Assembly: GCF_039954625.1 (NCBI RefSeq)
Contig: NZ_CP157199.1
Coordinates: forward strand, 2,976,001 to 3,040,000
Direction: 5' to 3'
Source of the DNA: Pontimicrobium sp. SW4
GTDB lineage: Bacteria > Bacteroidota > Bacteroidia > Flavobacteriales > Flavobacteriaceae
Length of the DNA: 64,000 nt
Position 1 is the first letter of the stretch. Each line of letters opens with the position of its first letter. A program made the translations under genes and the position numbers. Shown here in pieces: positions 36,209 to 46,620 of this stretch. Below the pieces are notes generated by a model. It searched no databases. It had not been told where the DNA came from and worked only from the letters and a program-made list of their open reading frames with translations.

Positions 36209-39200
36209 TTATTCTTTAATAAACTTTCTAGTCATTTTCTCTTCTCCATCATTCACTTCAATTAAATACATTCCAGATCTAATATTAGTAACATTTATTT
36301 TTCCATCGGAATTACCTTTCATTACTGTTTGTCCTAACATATTTCTAATAGCATAAGTAAACATCTTTCCTTCAGGCAATTGAATATTAAGTACATCTTT
36401 TACTGGGTTAGGATACATTTTAAAATCTTCTTCAAAACCTCCTCTTTCGGTTTGACCGTTACCAACAACAACTAAATTATTATTAACACCCTTTGCAGAA
36501 TTTGTTCCAGTAATAGTTACTTGGTCAATAAATATTTGATCATTATTTCCTGATGCATCATTTTGGAATCTAAATCCAGAGTTAACAGCAAAATTATATT
36601 GCGCAGCTGTTAAAGTAATTGTTGCATTGTAGAAGGTATTATTATTAATATTAATTCCTCTAGTCCATGTGGCAACAGTTGTCCAGCTAGAACCATTATA
36701 ATACCTCAACCAAAAATCCTCATTATTTTCCATGCTTTGTACATAGAAATAGAAATCTACTTCAACTTGAGAGAATGGTGTTACATCTACATTAGATAAA
36801 GTCATTGCAGATGCAGTCCCAGAGTTATCTCTAATTCTAATTGAATAATTTCCTTCATAAGAACGAGCTGCATCCGATACTCTCGCACAATCACTTCCAC
36901 CATCAGTCCATCCATCCCAACCTGTCTCAAAGAATCCTTGATTTAAAACAACATCACTTACAACTGGATTAACATTAATTGTTCTAACAACTTGAGAAGC
37001 TATATTTCCTGCGGTATCACTCACGTTATAAGTTACAAGATATGTACCAACAGTATTAGTATCAACAGTATCTCCACCTATTACTATACTTGAGGTTAAA
37101 TCTCCATCAACATTGTCTATTGCAGTGGCTCCTTGTTCTGTATATACATCTCCAACTGTCAAATCTATTGTTAATGCGCCATTTAAAGTAATTACTGGCG
37201 CTGTGGTGTCTGGTGCTATAATTACTGATCTAGTAATTTCAGTAGCAGCATTACCAGCAGCATCGCTCACATTATAGGTTATTACATATGTTCCTGCAGT
37301 ATTCGTATCAACAGTGTCTCCTCCAACTACTATACTAGCCGTTAAGTCTCCATCTACATCATCAGTAGCAGTAGCTCCTTGTTCCGTATATGTGTCTCCC
37401 AAATTAAGATTAATTGTAGAAGCCCCATTTAAGGTAATTACTGGTGCAGTAGTATCTGGAGCAACAACAATAGTTCTAGTTACTTCTGTTGCTGCGTTAC
37501 CAGCTGAGTCACTTACATTATAAGTAATTACATAAGTCCCTGCTGTATTCGTGTCAACTATATCTCCTCCTATTACAATACTAGCTGAAATATCACCATC
37601 AACATTGTCTGTAGCCATAGCTCCTTGCTCTGTGTATACACCTCCTATATTAATGTTAATTGTAGAGTCTCCATTTAAAGTAATTACTGGCGCTATTGTG
37701 TCTGGTCCAACATTAACTGTTCGTGTTACTTCTGCCGCAGCATTTCCTGCTGCGTCACTCACATTGTATGTTACAACATAAGTACCAACCGTATTTGTAT
37801 CAACAGTATCTCCTCCAACCACTATACTTGAGGTTAAATCTCCATCAATATTATCAATTGCCGTAGCTCCTTGTTCTGTGTATGTATCACCAACTATTAA
37901 ATTCATTATTGAAGCACCATTTATAGTAATTACAGGTACCGTAGTATCTGGTGTAGATGCTTCTATAATAATGGTATAGTCTTCAACTTCGCCATAAGTG
38001 AATGTTTCACAAGATGTTGGAATTCCATTATACTTCATGGACACCCTCATCGTTGTAGTATTTTCAACTGCCGAAGATGGTACTGTAAAACTCCCACTAA
38101 CTGGTGTGTTCTTTGTTGCTGATTGTGTCCATACTTGCTCCCCTGCATCAGCAAAATCTCCATCTCTATTATAATCAATCCAAACTGAATATCCTTCACT
38201 GTAAACAGTTCCTGTCCAAGTTGGTGTTACAGTAATTGTATATTGACTGTCTTTAGTTAAAGTGGTTGATATGTTAGTAAAATCAGTATAAAATTGACCT
38301 CCAGAAGCATTATCTATAGTATTTAATTGGACTCTGCCTATATACTCATCACTTATATTAGTACTTGCCGAATCGCAATAGTTTAACTGTACATCAGTCG
38401 TTGTAAAATTAATAATCGCACTATATGTAGATGTAGACGTGTCTGGACATTTACTTCTAACCCGTGCTTCATATTCCGTTAGTGGGCTTAAAGATGATAA
38501 TACTTCTGAAATACCATTAACAGAAATAGTAGTCCAAGAACCTGCTCCTGCTTGTCTATAGTCCAAATCGAAAGAAGCTCCTGCAACTGCATCCCAACTT
38601 AAAGTAGCTGTATTTATTCCAATATTAGATGCAGTCAAACCTGTTGGAGTTGTTGCATTACATACTACTTGTCCTTCAATTGTAAAGTTAGTATTAGAAA
38701 TATCAAAGAAAATATTATTAGTTCCCTTAACCATAATTCGATTTTGTGTCCCCACATTATTTGGCACCAAAATATCATGAGATCCATCATTTGGAACTCC
38801 AGATGCTAAAGAAGTTGTATATGTATCACCTCCATCTGTTGAAAGATAAATATCTACACTTGCAGCATTAACTCCATTGCCTGTAGTTCCTGCAACATCC
38901 CAAGTTACAGTTTGGGTTGTTCCTACGTTCCAAGTAACATTTGTATTTGGAGCGCTTACCAAAAACGGTCCAGCTGTCCCATTTACAGTAACAATCATAT
39001 CATCACTATTATTCGCTCCTCCTCCAGCAACATTATCTCTTACCGTTAGTCTAAAATTTAGGTTTCTAGCAGCATTAGGTACTGCTTCCCATTGCCATGA
39101 TGTCGCTCCTGTTTTTATTGTTTCTAATCTTGGGAAGTATCTATTAGTATTAGTTGTTGGCTCATATGCTCTAAAGGCAACTCCTGTTGTGGCTGTTACG

Positions 39201-40594
39201 CTTGGATAAGTGCTTGACGCATTATTCTCGTCCATTTGCTCCCAACTATAAGTAAGTACATTACCTGTATCTGCGTCAGTACCTGCTCCACTTAATACAA
39301 AAGGTGTCCCCTTTGGAATAGTATAATTAGCTCCAGCATCTGCTGTTGGAACTGAATTACCAGTAGGTGTATTCGTCTGGCAGCTAGTAGATTTCACATA
39401 ATCTGTCACCTGTTCTATCGATGCTGCATGAAAATTAGGATGAACATTAGCTTGCACATCTGTTGCACCAGTTATACCAGCATAACTCATAATAGTTGAA
39501 CCACTCCCTGGTTCCATTTGAACATTCGTACCTTCATTACCTCCATGTGTCCATGTGTGATTAGCTCCAAATTGATGCCCCATTTCATGAGCCACATAGT
39601 CTACATCAAAGAAATCTCCAATTGGAACAGTAGCCGAAGTCCATCCACTCCCTTTTTGCCCATTTACACAAACACAACCTATACATCCTGCATTTCCATT
39701 ATTTTGAAGGTTCGCAAATAAATGGCCTATATCATAATTTGATTCTCCTATCACACTTGTTAAAGTACTTTGAAGCGCACTATTATATCCAGAAGTTGTA
39801 TTTCCATATGGATCACTACTAGTACTCGTATAAATTACATCATCAGTATTTGCAATTAAAACCATTGTTACATTAAAATCTGTCTCAAAAATGCCATTAA
39901 CTCTTGTCATAGTTGTATTAATTGCTGCTAATGCTTGAGCCTTTGTGCCTCCATGATATTGAGTATACTCTCCCGTAGCAGATACTGCTAATCTATAAGT
40001 TCTTAAAACACCATCATCAGCATTTCTTAAAGCACTATTTCCAGACATAATTTTACTAGCTTTAGATGTTACTTCACATGCAAAATCATCAAAGTCTGCT
40101 GTTTTATCACTTCTTTTATAAACTGTATATTGAGAAAAATCCTCTGTTATTGGTTCAATAAATGCAGCCTCACTATTTGAAGATAGTCGCATACTTTGTA
40201 ATCCTGAAGGCGAAACACTAAAACGAATTCTAGCCGAAGGGTCTTCAACTCCTTGACCTGCATAAGATTTAATTCCTGGGTACTTTAAACTTAATTTAGG
40301 ATCCATCACTGGAGCCTCAATAACTCTATAATGTTCCAAAACTCCTTCGTGGTTAGGAAAAGCAATAACTAAATTGGATTGACCTGAAAAACTTCCTCTA
40401 AGTGGTGCGTTTTTTAAAGCATGCTTCATTTCCTTCAAGTCCAAACTATATGTTTGCAACATTGGTAATGATTTTTTAGACTCCATTACTCTTGAGTTAC
40501 TAGCTGGAGTTTCTTTTTGCCAAAACGACTTGCTTTGACCAAAAATTAATGTAGTACTCATGCATAAAATGAGCAGTAGTAGTGTTTTTTTCAT
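36209..40594 (-). CDS. Secreted reprolysin-like metalloprotease, multidomain, type IX-sorted
   Basis: 1461 residues if started at the ATG before MKKTLLLLILC; an upstream in-frame ATG would add 34 residues without a signal peptide. Order: signal peptide (1-~20), propeptide (~20-190), reprolysin-like catalytic domain with the zinc motif HEMGHQFGANH (~335-345), FN3, GEVED (~770-875), four DUF5011 repeats (~881-1208), a MAM- or CBM-like domain (~1215-1370) and a C-terminal Por sorting domain (MYPNPVKD... MLGQTV... KFIKE). Family members are zinc endopeptidases; type IX export to the surface is predicted. It is adjacent to the M14 enzyme and shares its repeats, suggesting cooperating nutrient-scavenging proteases. 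Confidence 0.85.
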   Translation of the reverse strand: MKKTLLLLILCMSTTLIFGQSKSFWQKETPASNSRVMESKKSLPMLQTYSLDLKEMKHALKNAPLRGSFSGQSNLVIAFPNHEGVLEHYRVIEAPVMDPKLSLKYPGIKSYAGQGVEDPSARIRFSVSPSGLQSMRLSSNSEAAFIEPITEDFSQYTVYKRSDKTADFDDFACEVTSKASKIMSGNSALRNADDGVLRTYRLAVSATGEYTQYHGGTKAQALAAINTTMTRVNGIFETDFNVTMVLIANTDDVIYTSTSSDPYGNTTSGYNSALQSTLTSVIGESNYDIGHLFANLQNNGNAGCIGCVCVNGQKGSGWTSATVPIGDFFDVDYVAHEMGHQFGANHTWTHGGNEGTNVQMEPGSGSTIMSYAGITGATDVQANVHPNFHAASIEQVTDYVKSTSCQTNTPTGNSVPTADAGANYTIPKGTPFVLSGAGTDADTGNVLTYSWEQMDENNASSTYPSVTATTGVAFRAYEPTTNTNRYFPRLETIKTGATSWQWEAVPNAARNLNFRLTVRDNVAGGGANNSDDMIVTVNGTAGPFLVSAPNTNVTWNVGTTQTVTWDVAGTTGNGVNAASVDIYLSTDGGDTYTTSLASGVPNDGSHDILVPNNVGTQNRIMVKGTNNIFFDISNTNFTIEGQVVCNATTPTGLTASNIGINTATLSWDAVAGASFDLDYRQAGAGSWTTISVNGISEVLSSLSPLTEYEARVRSKCPDTSTSTYSAIINFTTTDVQLNYCDSASTNISDEYIGRVQLNTIDNASGGQFYTDFTNISTTLTKDSQYTITVTPTWTGTVYSEGYSVWIDYNRDGDFADAGEQVWTQSATKNTPVSGSFTVPSSAVENTTTMRVSMKYNGIPTSCETFTYGEVEDYTIIIEASTPDTTVPVITINGASIMNLIVGDTYTEQGATAIDNIDGDLTSSIVVGGDTVDTNTVGTYVVTYNVSDAAGNAAAEVTRTVNVGPDTIAPVITLNGDSTININIGGVYTEQGAMATDNVDGDISASIVIGGDIVDTNTAGTYVITYNVSDSAGNAATEVTRTIVVAPDTTAPVITLNGASTINLNLGDTYTEQGATATDDVDGDLTASIVVGGDTVDTNTAGTYVITYNVSDAAGNAATEITRSVIIAPDTTAPVITLNGALTIDLTVGDVYTEQGATAIDNVDGDLTSSIVIGGDTVDTNTVGTYLVTYNVSDTAGNIASQVVRTINVNPVVSDVVLNQGFFETGWDGWTDGGSDCARVSDAARSYEGNYSIRIRDNSGTASAMTLSNVDVTPFSQVEVDFYFYVQSMENNEDFWLRYYNGSSWTTVATWTRGININNNTFYNATITLTAAQYNFAVNSGFRFQNDASGNNDQIFIDQVTITGTNSAKGVNNNLVVVGNGQTERGGFEEDFKMYPNPVKDVLNIQLPEGKMFTYAIRNMLGQTVMKGNSDGKINVTNIRSGMYLIEVNDGEEKMTRKFIKE
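36972..37952 (-). repeat. Four tandem DUF5011 repeats
   Basis: Four in-frame ~245-bp repeats of the same family as those at 32412-33880, with motifs GDTYTEQGAT, VGGDTVDTN and YNVSDAAGN. Confidence 0.85.
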
Positions 40595-40795
40595 ATTAAA
40601 TAAATTGTTTAAAAAGGGATTAACATTCTTTTGAAAGTAGTAAAATTTTAGTAACTCTTTAACAATTGTATGTCTTTTGTTAATAAATAAATCCAACTTT
40701 CTTTCTATTTATGGTTTTCCCGTAAAATAGATAAGGAAAAGTCTTATCAATTGTTAATTACTAACTAAAAGCAATTATTTTTTATACTTTTAAGC

Positions 40796-42487
40796 ATGGC
40801 TAAAAAAGAACTGCTTTCTGTTAAAAATCTTGAAATTTCGTTTACCAATAATTCAGTTTCTTCTAAAGTGATTAAAGGTATTTCTTATAATCTATTTCCA
40901 AACGAAATATTAGGAATTGTAGGAGAGTCTGGAAGTGGTAAATCTATATCATCTTTAGCTATTGCAGGGCTCCTTCCAAAACAAAATTGTATTATAAATA
41001 ATGGAGAAATAATTTTTGAAGGTAAAGATCTAACAGTCTTAGATGATAAAAGCTTTGAATTATTACGAGGCAATGATATTGCCATGATTTTTCAAGAACC
41101 TATGAGTTCTTTAAATCCTTCTATGACTTGTGGGAAGCAAGTCCTTGAGGTATTATTAAAGCATACAAAACTAGCAAAAAATGAAGCTAAAAATTACGTT
41201 TTAGAACTATTTGAAAATGTAAAACTGTCAAACCCAAGCATCGTTTTTAGTAAGTATCCACACGAAATTTCTGGAGGGCAAAAACAGAGGGTAATGATTG
41301 CTATGGCAATTGCATGTAAGCCTAAATTATTGATAGCCGACGAGCCAACGACAGCATTAGATGTTACTGTTCAAAGGGAGATTATTTTATTACTCAAAGA
41401 TCTTCAAAAGAGATTTAAAATGAGCATTATATTTATTTCACATGACCTATCGTTAGTGTCTGAAATAGCAAATCGTGTCTTGGTTATGTATCAAGGGGAA
41501 ATCGTTGAGCAAGGATCTTCTGAAACTATTTTTAAAAACCCACAACATATATATACAAAAGCATTAATTAACTCCAAACCATCATTAAATGTAAGGCTAA
41601 AGCGACTTCCTACCATTAATGATTATATGAATAAAAACATTTTAGACACTATTATTTCATCTGAAGAAAGGGAAGAAGTACATAAAACACTTTACTCTAA
41701 ACAGCCTCTATTGGAAGTGAAAAATGTGAGTAAAGAATATCTAACCAAACATGGATTTTTCGGAAAGTCATCAGTTTTTAAAGCTGTTGATGATGTTAGT
41801 TTTAAGGTTTATGAAGGTGAAATACTTGGTCTTGTTGGTGAATCTGGGTGTGGAAAATCCACCTTAGGAAATGCCATTTTACAATTACATAAAGTAAGTT
41901 CAGGCCGTATTTTCTACAATGGAATAGATATTACAGAGCTTTCAAAAAAAGAATTAAGAACACTTAGAAAAGATATCCAAATAATATTTCAAGACCCTTA
42001 TGCATCATTAAACCCAAGAATATCTGTTGGGAATGCTATTATGGAGCCTATGAAAGTTCACGGTTTGTATAAATCAGAAAAAGAACGAAAAGAAAAAGTA
42101 TTAGAACTACTTAAACGCGTTGGTTTGCCAACTGAATATTTTAATAGATACCCACATGAATTTTCTGGTGGTCAACGACAACGAATTGGTATTGCAAGAA
42201 CCATAGCTTTACAACCAAAACTTATTGTTTGTGACGAATCTGTTTCGGCTTTAGACATTTCTGTACAAGCTCAAGTACTTAATTTATTAAATGAGCTAAA
42301 AGATAAATTTGGGTTTACCTATATTTTTATATCGCATGACTTAGCGGTTGTAAAATATATGAGCGATCAACTTTTAGTGATGAATCAAGGAAGAATAGAA
42401 GAGTTAGGGGAAGCCGATAGTATATACGACAATCCAAAAAAAGAGTACACTAAAACTCTTATAGACGCTATTCCAAAAGGATTATAG
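40796..42487 (+). CDS. Fused dipeptide/oligopeptide-type ABC ATPase (DppD-DppF like)
   Basis: 563 residues containing two ABC modules in tandem. The first has Walker A GESGSGKS (~43-50) and signature ISGGQKQR; the second GESGCGKST (~352-360) and FSGGQRQR. The oligopeptide C-terminal extension follows each. In most bacteria DppD and DppF are separate proteins; here both are one chain. Permease and binding-protein genes are absent from the window, so they must lie elsewhere. A role in importing peptides, perhaps those released by the nearby secreted proteases, is inferred. Confidence 0.87.
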   Translation: MAKKELLSVKNLEISFTNNSVSSKVIKGISYNLFPNEILGIVGESGSGKSISSLAIAGLLPKQNCIINNGEIIFEGKDLTVLDDKSFELLRGNDIAMIFQEPMSSLNPSMTCGKQVLEVLLKHTKLAKNEAKNYVLELFENVKLSNPSIVFSKYPHEISGGQKQRVMIAMAIACKPKLLIADEPTTALDVTVQREIILLLKDLQKRFKMSIIFISHDLSLVSEIANRVLVMYQGEIVEQGSSETIFKNPQHIYTKALINSKPSLNVRLKRLPTINDYMNKNILDTIISSEEREEVHKTLYSKQPLLEVKNVSKEYLTKHGFFGKSSVFKAVDDVSFKVYEGEILGLVGESGCGKSTLGNAILQLHKVSSGRIFYNGIDITELSKKELRTLRKDIQIIFQDPYASLNPRISVGNAIMEPMKVHGLYKSEKERKEKVLELLKRVGLPTEYFNRYPHEFSGGQRQRIGIARTIALQPKLIVCDESVSALDISVQAQVLNLLNELKDKFGFTYIFISHDLAVVKYMSDQLLVMNQGRIEELGEADSIYDNPKKEYTKTLIDAIPKGL

Positions 42488-42512
42488 CATGAATAATTTT
42501 TTAAACAAACGC

Positions 42513-42536
42513 AAAAGACTCTTAAGGAGTCTTTTT
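42513..42536 (+). terminator. Intrinsic terminator after the ABC ATPase gene
   Basis: Perfect stem AAAAGACTC/GAGTCTTTT with a 5-nt loop and a T-run. Confidence 0.85.
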
Positions 42537-42540
42537 GTGT

Positions 42541-42833
42541 TTTGAATGCTAATAAAAATATTCTTAAATCTATAAGTAGGTTCTGGTAGATTTGGGGCAA
42601 TATTCATAAGCTAAATTCATGGTAGATTTGGGGCAAATCTGTTATTTAATTTGGTTTGTTTGGGACTGCTAATATGAAACAATTATTTAAATAATCGGTT
42701 TAAAAACATAATAAATCGATGAAATGCACAATACTTTAACATTTATTATTTAAACAATCTATAAACACGAGGTTTTTTCTAAGAGATTCATTTTTTGAAG
42801 TAAATAAATTTAAGAGCTCATCTCTTAATTAAA
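42541..42833. other. Gene-free stretch holding a 17-bp direct repeat
   Basis: No convincing gene. Two identical copies of TGGTAGATTTGGGGCAA (42584-42600 and 42620-42636) lie 36 bp apart. The second copy continues into AGATTTG-GGG-CAAATCT, a perfect 7-bp palindrome. This could be the debris of a mobile element end or a protein-binding site; nothing in the rest of the stretch shows a transposase. Confidence 0.45.
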
Positions 42834-43487
42834 TTAAATACTCATTTCTGGAATATTTCCTTCAACAATTAAAGTTCCTTCAGTTGCATTTTTAATGTCT
42901 TCTACCGAAACTCCTGGAGCTCTCTCTAACAGTTTAAATCCATTAGAAGTAACCTCTAGCACAGCTAAATTTGTGACAATTTTCTTCACACATGCAACGC
43001 CTGTTAATGGTAAAGAACATTTTTTAAGTAGTTTAGATTCTCCACGTTTATTGGTATGCATCATAGCCACAATAATATTTTCGGCACTTGCCACTAAATC
43101 CATTGCACCTCCCATACCTTTTACCATTCTACCAGGGATTTTCCAATTAGCAATGTCTCCATCTTCCGAAACTTCCATTGCACCTAATATAGTAAGGTCA
43201 ACATGCTGTCCTCTAATCATTGCAAAACTTGTCGCTGAGTCAAAAAAACTAGCTCCTGGTAAGGTTGTAATAGTTTGTTTTCCAGCATTAATAATATCTG
43301 CATCTTCTTCTCCTTCAAAAGGGAATGGCCCCATTCCTAATACACCATTTTCACTTTGAAACTCCACTTCAATATCATCTCTAACATAATTAGCTACTAA
43401 TGTTGGAATACCAATACCCAAGTTTACATAATAACCATCTTGCACTTCTTTTGCAATGCGCTTGGCGATGCCATTTTTATCTAACAT
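42834..43487 (-). CDS. 3-oxoacid CoA-transferase subunit B
   Basis: 217 residues of the CoA-transferase family I beta subunit. It shows GIGIPTLV near 27 and the catalytic Glu in SENGVLGMGP, where the substrate thioester forms. It pairs with the alpha subunit encoded 1 nt upstream. Transfers CoA from succinyl-CoA to acetoacetate (ketone-body use) or another 3-oxoacid. Substrate not fixed by sequence alone. Confidence 0.9.
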   Translation of the reverse strand: MLDKNGIAKRIAKEVQDGYYVNLGIGIPTLVANYVRDDIEVEFQSENGVLGMGPFPFEGEEDADIINAGKQTITTLPGASFFDSATSFAMIRGQHVDLTILGAMEVSEDGDIANWKIPGRMVKGMGGAMDLVASAENIIVAMMHTNKRGESKLLKKCSLPLTGVACVKKIVTNLAVLEVTSNGFKLLERAPGVSVEDIKNATEGTLIVEGNIPEMSI

Positions 43488-43488
43488 A

Positions 43489-44190
43489 TTAATTTCTTTG
43501 TCTTACGGTTCGTTGCTCTATTCTTTTTTCATATTTCTCTCCTTGAAAAATGCGTTTAACAAAAATTCCAGGAATATGAATTTGGTTAGGATCTAAAGTT
43601 CCCACTGGAACAAGTTCCTCAACCTCAGCCACAGTTATTTTTGCAGCTCCACACATATTTGGGTTAAAATTTCTTGCAGTTCCTTTAAAAATCAAGTTCC
43701 CAGCTTCATCTCCTTTCCACGCTTTTACGAAAGCAAAATCAGCTTTAAAAGCATGCTCAAGAACATACATTTTCCCATCAAATTCTCTAGTTTCTTTACC
43801 TTCCGCTACCTCAGTACCATATCCTGCTGGAGTATAAATAGCAGGGAATCCAGCTTTTGCAGCTCTACATCGTTCTGCTAAAGTCCCTTGTGGTATTAAT
43901 TCTACGTCTAGTTCACCGCTTAACATTTGACGTTCAAACTCATCATTTTCACCAACGTAAGAAGAAATCATTTTTTTTATTTGATGTTTTTGGAGCAATA
44001 ATCCTAATCCAAAATCATCTACACCTGCATTATTTGAAATACAGGTAACTCCTTTAACTCCTAATTTCACTAATTGAGCAATGGCATTTTCAGGGATTCC
44101 TGATAAGCCAAAACCTCCAAGCATCAAAGTCATATTGTCTTTTACACCTTCTAGTGCTTGAGCTACATTATCTACCTTTTTATTAATCAT
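43489..44190 (-). CDS. 3-oxoacid CoA-transferase subunit A
   Basis: 233 residues of the alpha subunit: [15 protein letters not shown] near the N-terminus (CoA-binding glycine loop), then [11 protein letters not shown] and [17 protein letters not shown]. It forms the active alpha-beta enzyme with the next gene, from which it is separated by 1 nt. The start at ATG 44190 follows a terminator for the PBP gene, so this two-gene operon has its own promoter, probably within 44191-44227. Confidence 0.9.
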   Translation of the reverse strand: MINKKVDNVAQALEGVKDNMTLMLGGFGLSGIPENAIAQLVKLGVKGVTCISNNAGVDDFGLGLLLQKHQIKKMISSYVGENDEFERQMLSGELDVELIPQGTLAERCRAAKAGFPAIYTPAGYGTEVAEGKETREFDGKMYVLEHAFKADFAFVKAWKGDEAGNLIFKGTARNFNPNMCGAAKITVAEVEELVPVGTLDPNQIHIPGIFVKRIFQGEKYEKRIEQRTVRQRN

Positions 44191-44227
44191 TTTTACAAAT
44201 CTAATTATGACAGAAATTTACAAAATA

Positions 44228-44258
44228 AAAAAGCCATTCTAAAAAGAATGGCTTTTTT
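44228..44258 (-). terminator. Intrinsic terminator after the PBP1A gene
   Basis: Perfect stem AAAAAGCCATTCT/AGAATGGCTTTTT with an AAAA loop; T-runs on both strands, so it may work in both directions. Confidence 0.85.
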
Positions 44259-44277
44259 ATTTACTTCATATAATGTT

Positions 44278-46617
44278 TTATAAAAAATCTATTTCAGGAT
44301 CATCGAGCTTGCCTTTCTTAGAAAGCTTTGAATTCTCTTTATATTCATCACAATCAAGAATAATAGATAACTCATCTGGTTTTTCAAAAGGTTCTTTAGA
44401 GACATTTAATGTTTCATCTGCATAACAACTTTTCATATACAAAGCCCAAATGGGTAATGCCATAGCTGCTCCTTGCCCATAAGTAATACTAGAAAAATGT
44501 GCAGCGCGATCTTCAGCCCCAACCCAAACACCTGTAACTAAATTTGGCACCATTCCCATAAACCATCCATCACTTTGATTTTGTGTGGTTCCAGTTTTAC
44601 CAGCAATTGGGTTATCAAACTCATAAGGATAGCCTGTAATAATTTCTTTATATGATGGGTCTGATCCGTAGGTATGTCGTAGCCTTGTTCCTGATCCTCC
44701 CTGAGTAACGCCTTCTAATAGATTTACTGTTACATACGCCACTTCTTCACTTAAGACATCTCTAGTTTCTGGCGTAAATTGAAATAATACCGTTCCATTT
44801 TTATCCTCTATTCTTGTCAACACTACAGGCTTTGTATAAACCCCTTTGTTTGCAAACGCAGAATATGCGGCTACCATTTCATACACACTTAAATCTGGTG
44901 TTCCAAGCGCAATGGAAGGCACTGGTAAAATCTCTTGCTCTATACCTAAACTTTTTGCTAAATCTACAACTGGTTGCGGTCCAATATCGTTCATTAATCT
45001 AGCGGTAACTGTATTTACCGAATTCGCTAAGGATTGCCTAAGGTTTAAATATCCCGAATAATCACCATTGTCGTTTCTTGGTGTCCATGGTTCTGGGTTA
45101 CCATATTTATTGGCTTCAATAGTAATTTGAGATCTAGGTAGGGTATCGCAAGGAGACAAACGCAATTGGTCTATAGCTGCAGCATAGACAAAAGGTTTAA
45201 AGGTTGACCCTATTTGTCGTTTACCTTGTTTTACCATATCATATTTAAAATGACGATAATTCATACCTCCAACCCAGGCTCGAACATGTCCTGTTTGTGG
45301 CTCCATTGACATCATTCCTGGACGTAAAAAATGTTTGTAATAACGCATAGAATCCATTGGCGTCATTACAGTATCTATCTCAGCATATTTACCTTCTTTC
45401 CAAGAAAAAATGCTCATTTCGATAGGTTCATCAAATGACTTATAAATCTCCTCCTCAGGTTTTTTTAAGTCATATTTCATATGTCTCCAACGCTCAGATC
45501 GTTTAATAGAAGTACGCATTAACGTATCTATCGCTCCGCGTGTAAGGTCTAAAAATGGTGCCGTTCTATTTCGTTGTGGCGTATTTTGATGAAAAAATTC
45601 TGCTTGTAACCTTGGCATGTGTTGTGCTACAGCTTCTTCAGCATATTTTTGCATTCTAGAGTCTATGGTTGTGTAGAACTTTAACCCATCTTTATAGATA
45701 CTATAGTTAGTGCCATCTGGTTTTGTGTTATTTGGATCGTTTATCCATTTTTTTAATTCTTCTTGCAAATACGCTCTAAAGTAGGTTGCTGTACCATCGG
45801 TGTGTGATTGTGGTGTGTATTTTAAATCTAATTCTGTTTGTTGCAAAGAATCCTTAACTTCTTGAGTAATAAAATCATACTTTGCCATTTGAGCTAATAC
45901 AACATTACGTCTGGTTTTTACTCGTTCAGGAAACCTTCTAGGGTTAAAAAAAGAAGCATTTTTAAACATCCCAACTAACATGGCTGATTCTTTTAAATCA
46001 AGGTCTTGTGGTTTTTTATCAAAATAAATATTGGCAGCCGAACGTATGCCATCAGCATTATTTAAAAAATCATAAATATTGAAATATTGTGCGATAATTT
46101 CTTCTTTAGTGTATTGACGCTCCAAACGAATTGCGATAACCCATTCTTTAAATTTTTGTGTAATTCTTCCTAATGTACTTTGCGAATGTTCTCCAACAAA
46201 GAGTTGTCTTGCTAATTGTTGAGAAATTGTACTAGCGCCTCCCTTTCTTCCTAAATATGCAAATGCTCTAACAGTACCACGAGCATCTATGCCTGCATGT
46301 TTATGATATCTAGCATCCTCAGTGGCTATTAAAGCATCCACTAAGTGTTGTGGTAACTCATCATAACCAACTGGTGTTCTGTTATCACTTAAATAGAACT
46401 TTCCAAGTGTTTCACCATCATGTGAAATGATTTCTCCAGCTAAATTAGTATTTGGGTTTTCCAATTGCGTGTGATCTGGCATTTCACCAAAAAAGCCCCA
46501 AGCTGCTAATTGAAAAACAAGGAAAAAACAAAGTATTCCAGCTCCAAATAGTATCCAGAACCAACGAATATATTTTGAAAAGTTGTTTACACTTTCTGTT
46601 TTCTTTTTTGTAGCCAT
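44278..46617 (-). CDS. Penicillin-binding protein 1A (bifunctional PG synthase)
   Basis: 779 residues: cytoplasmic tail, membrane anchor (~20-42), transglycosylase domain with catalytic E100 in TEDARYHKHAG, then transpeptidase with S471-xx-K474 (GSTFKPF), SVN (~520) and KTGTTQNQSDGW (~680). It polymerises glycan and crosslinks peptides in the periplasm. It is encoded 3 nt after gldH and downstream of the RicT-like gene, a gene order kept in many Bacteroidota. It needs no OB-fold insert to be recognised as class A. Confidence 0.92.
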   Translation of the reverse strand: MATKKKTESVNNFSKYIRWFWILFGAGILCFFLVFQLAAWGFFGEMPDHTQLENPNTNLAGEIISHDGETLGKFYLSDNRTPVGYDELPQHLVDALIATEDARYHKHAGIDARGTVRAFAYLGRKGGASTISQQLARQLFVGEHSQSTLGRITQKFKEWVIAIRLERQYTKEEIIAQYFNIYDFLNNADGIRSAANIYFDKKPQDLDLKESAMLVGMFKNASFFNPRRFPERVKTRRNVVLAQMAKYDFITQEVKDSLQQTELDLKYTPQSHTDGTATYFRAYLQEELKKWINDPNNTKPDGTNYSIYKDGLKFYTTIDSRMQKYAEEAVAQHMPRLQAEFFHQNTPQRNRTAPFLDLTRGAIDTLMRTSIKRSERWRHMKYDLKKPEEEIYKSFDEPIEMSIFSWKEGKYAEIDTVMTPMDSMRYYKHFLRPGMMSMEPQTGHVRAWVGGMNYRHFKYDMVKQGKRQIGSTFKPFVYAAAIDQLRLSPCDTLPRSQITIEANKYGNPEPWTPRNDNGDYSGYLNLRQSLANSVNTVTARLMNDIGPQPVVDLAKSLGIEQEILPVPSIALGTPDLSVYEMVAAYSAFANKGVYTKPVVLTRIEDKNGTVLFQFTPETRDVLSEEVAYVTVNLLEGVTQGGSGTRLRHTYGSDPSYKEIITGYPYEFDNPIAGKTGTTQNQSDGWFMGMVPNLVTGVWVGAEDRAAHFSSITYGQGAAMALPIWALYMKSCYADETLNVSKEPFEKPDELSIILDCDEYKENSKLSKKGKLDDPEIDFL

Positions 46618-46620
46618 GTA

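Noticed and set aside
38877..39209. 110-codon plus-strand frame inside the reprolysin-like gene
   Set aside because: Lies fully opposite a well supported coding frame and has no recognisable domain.
42541..42833. Insertion sequence
   Set aside because: A short direct repeat is present but there is no transposase frame or clear pair of terminal inverted repeats.
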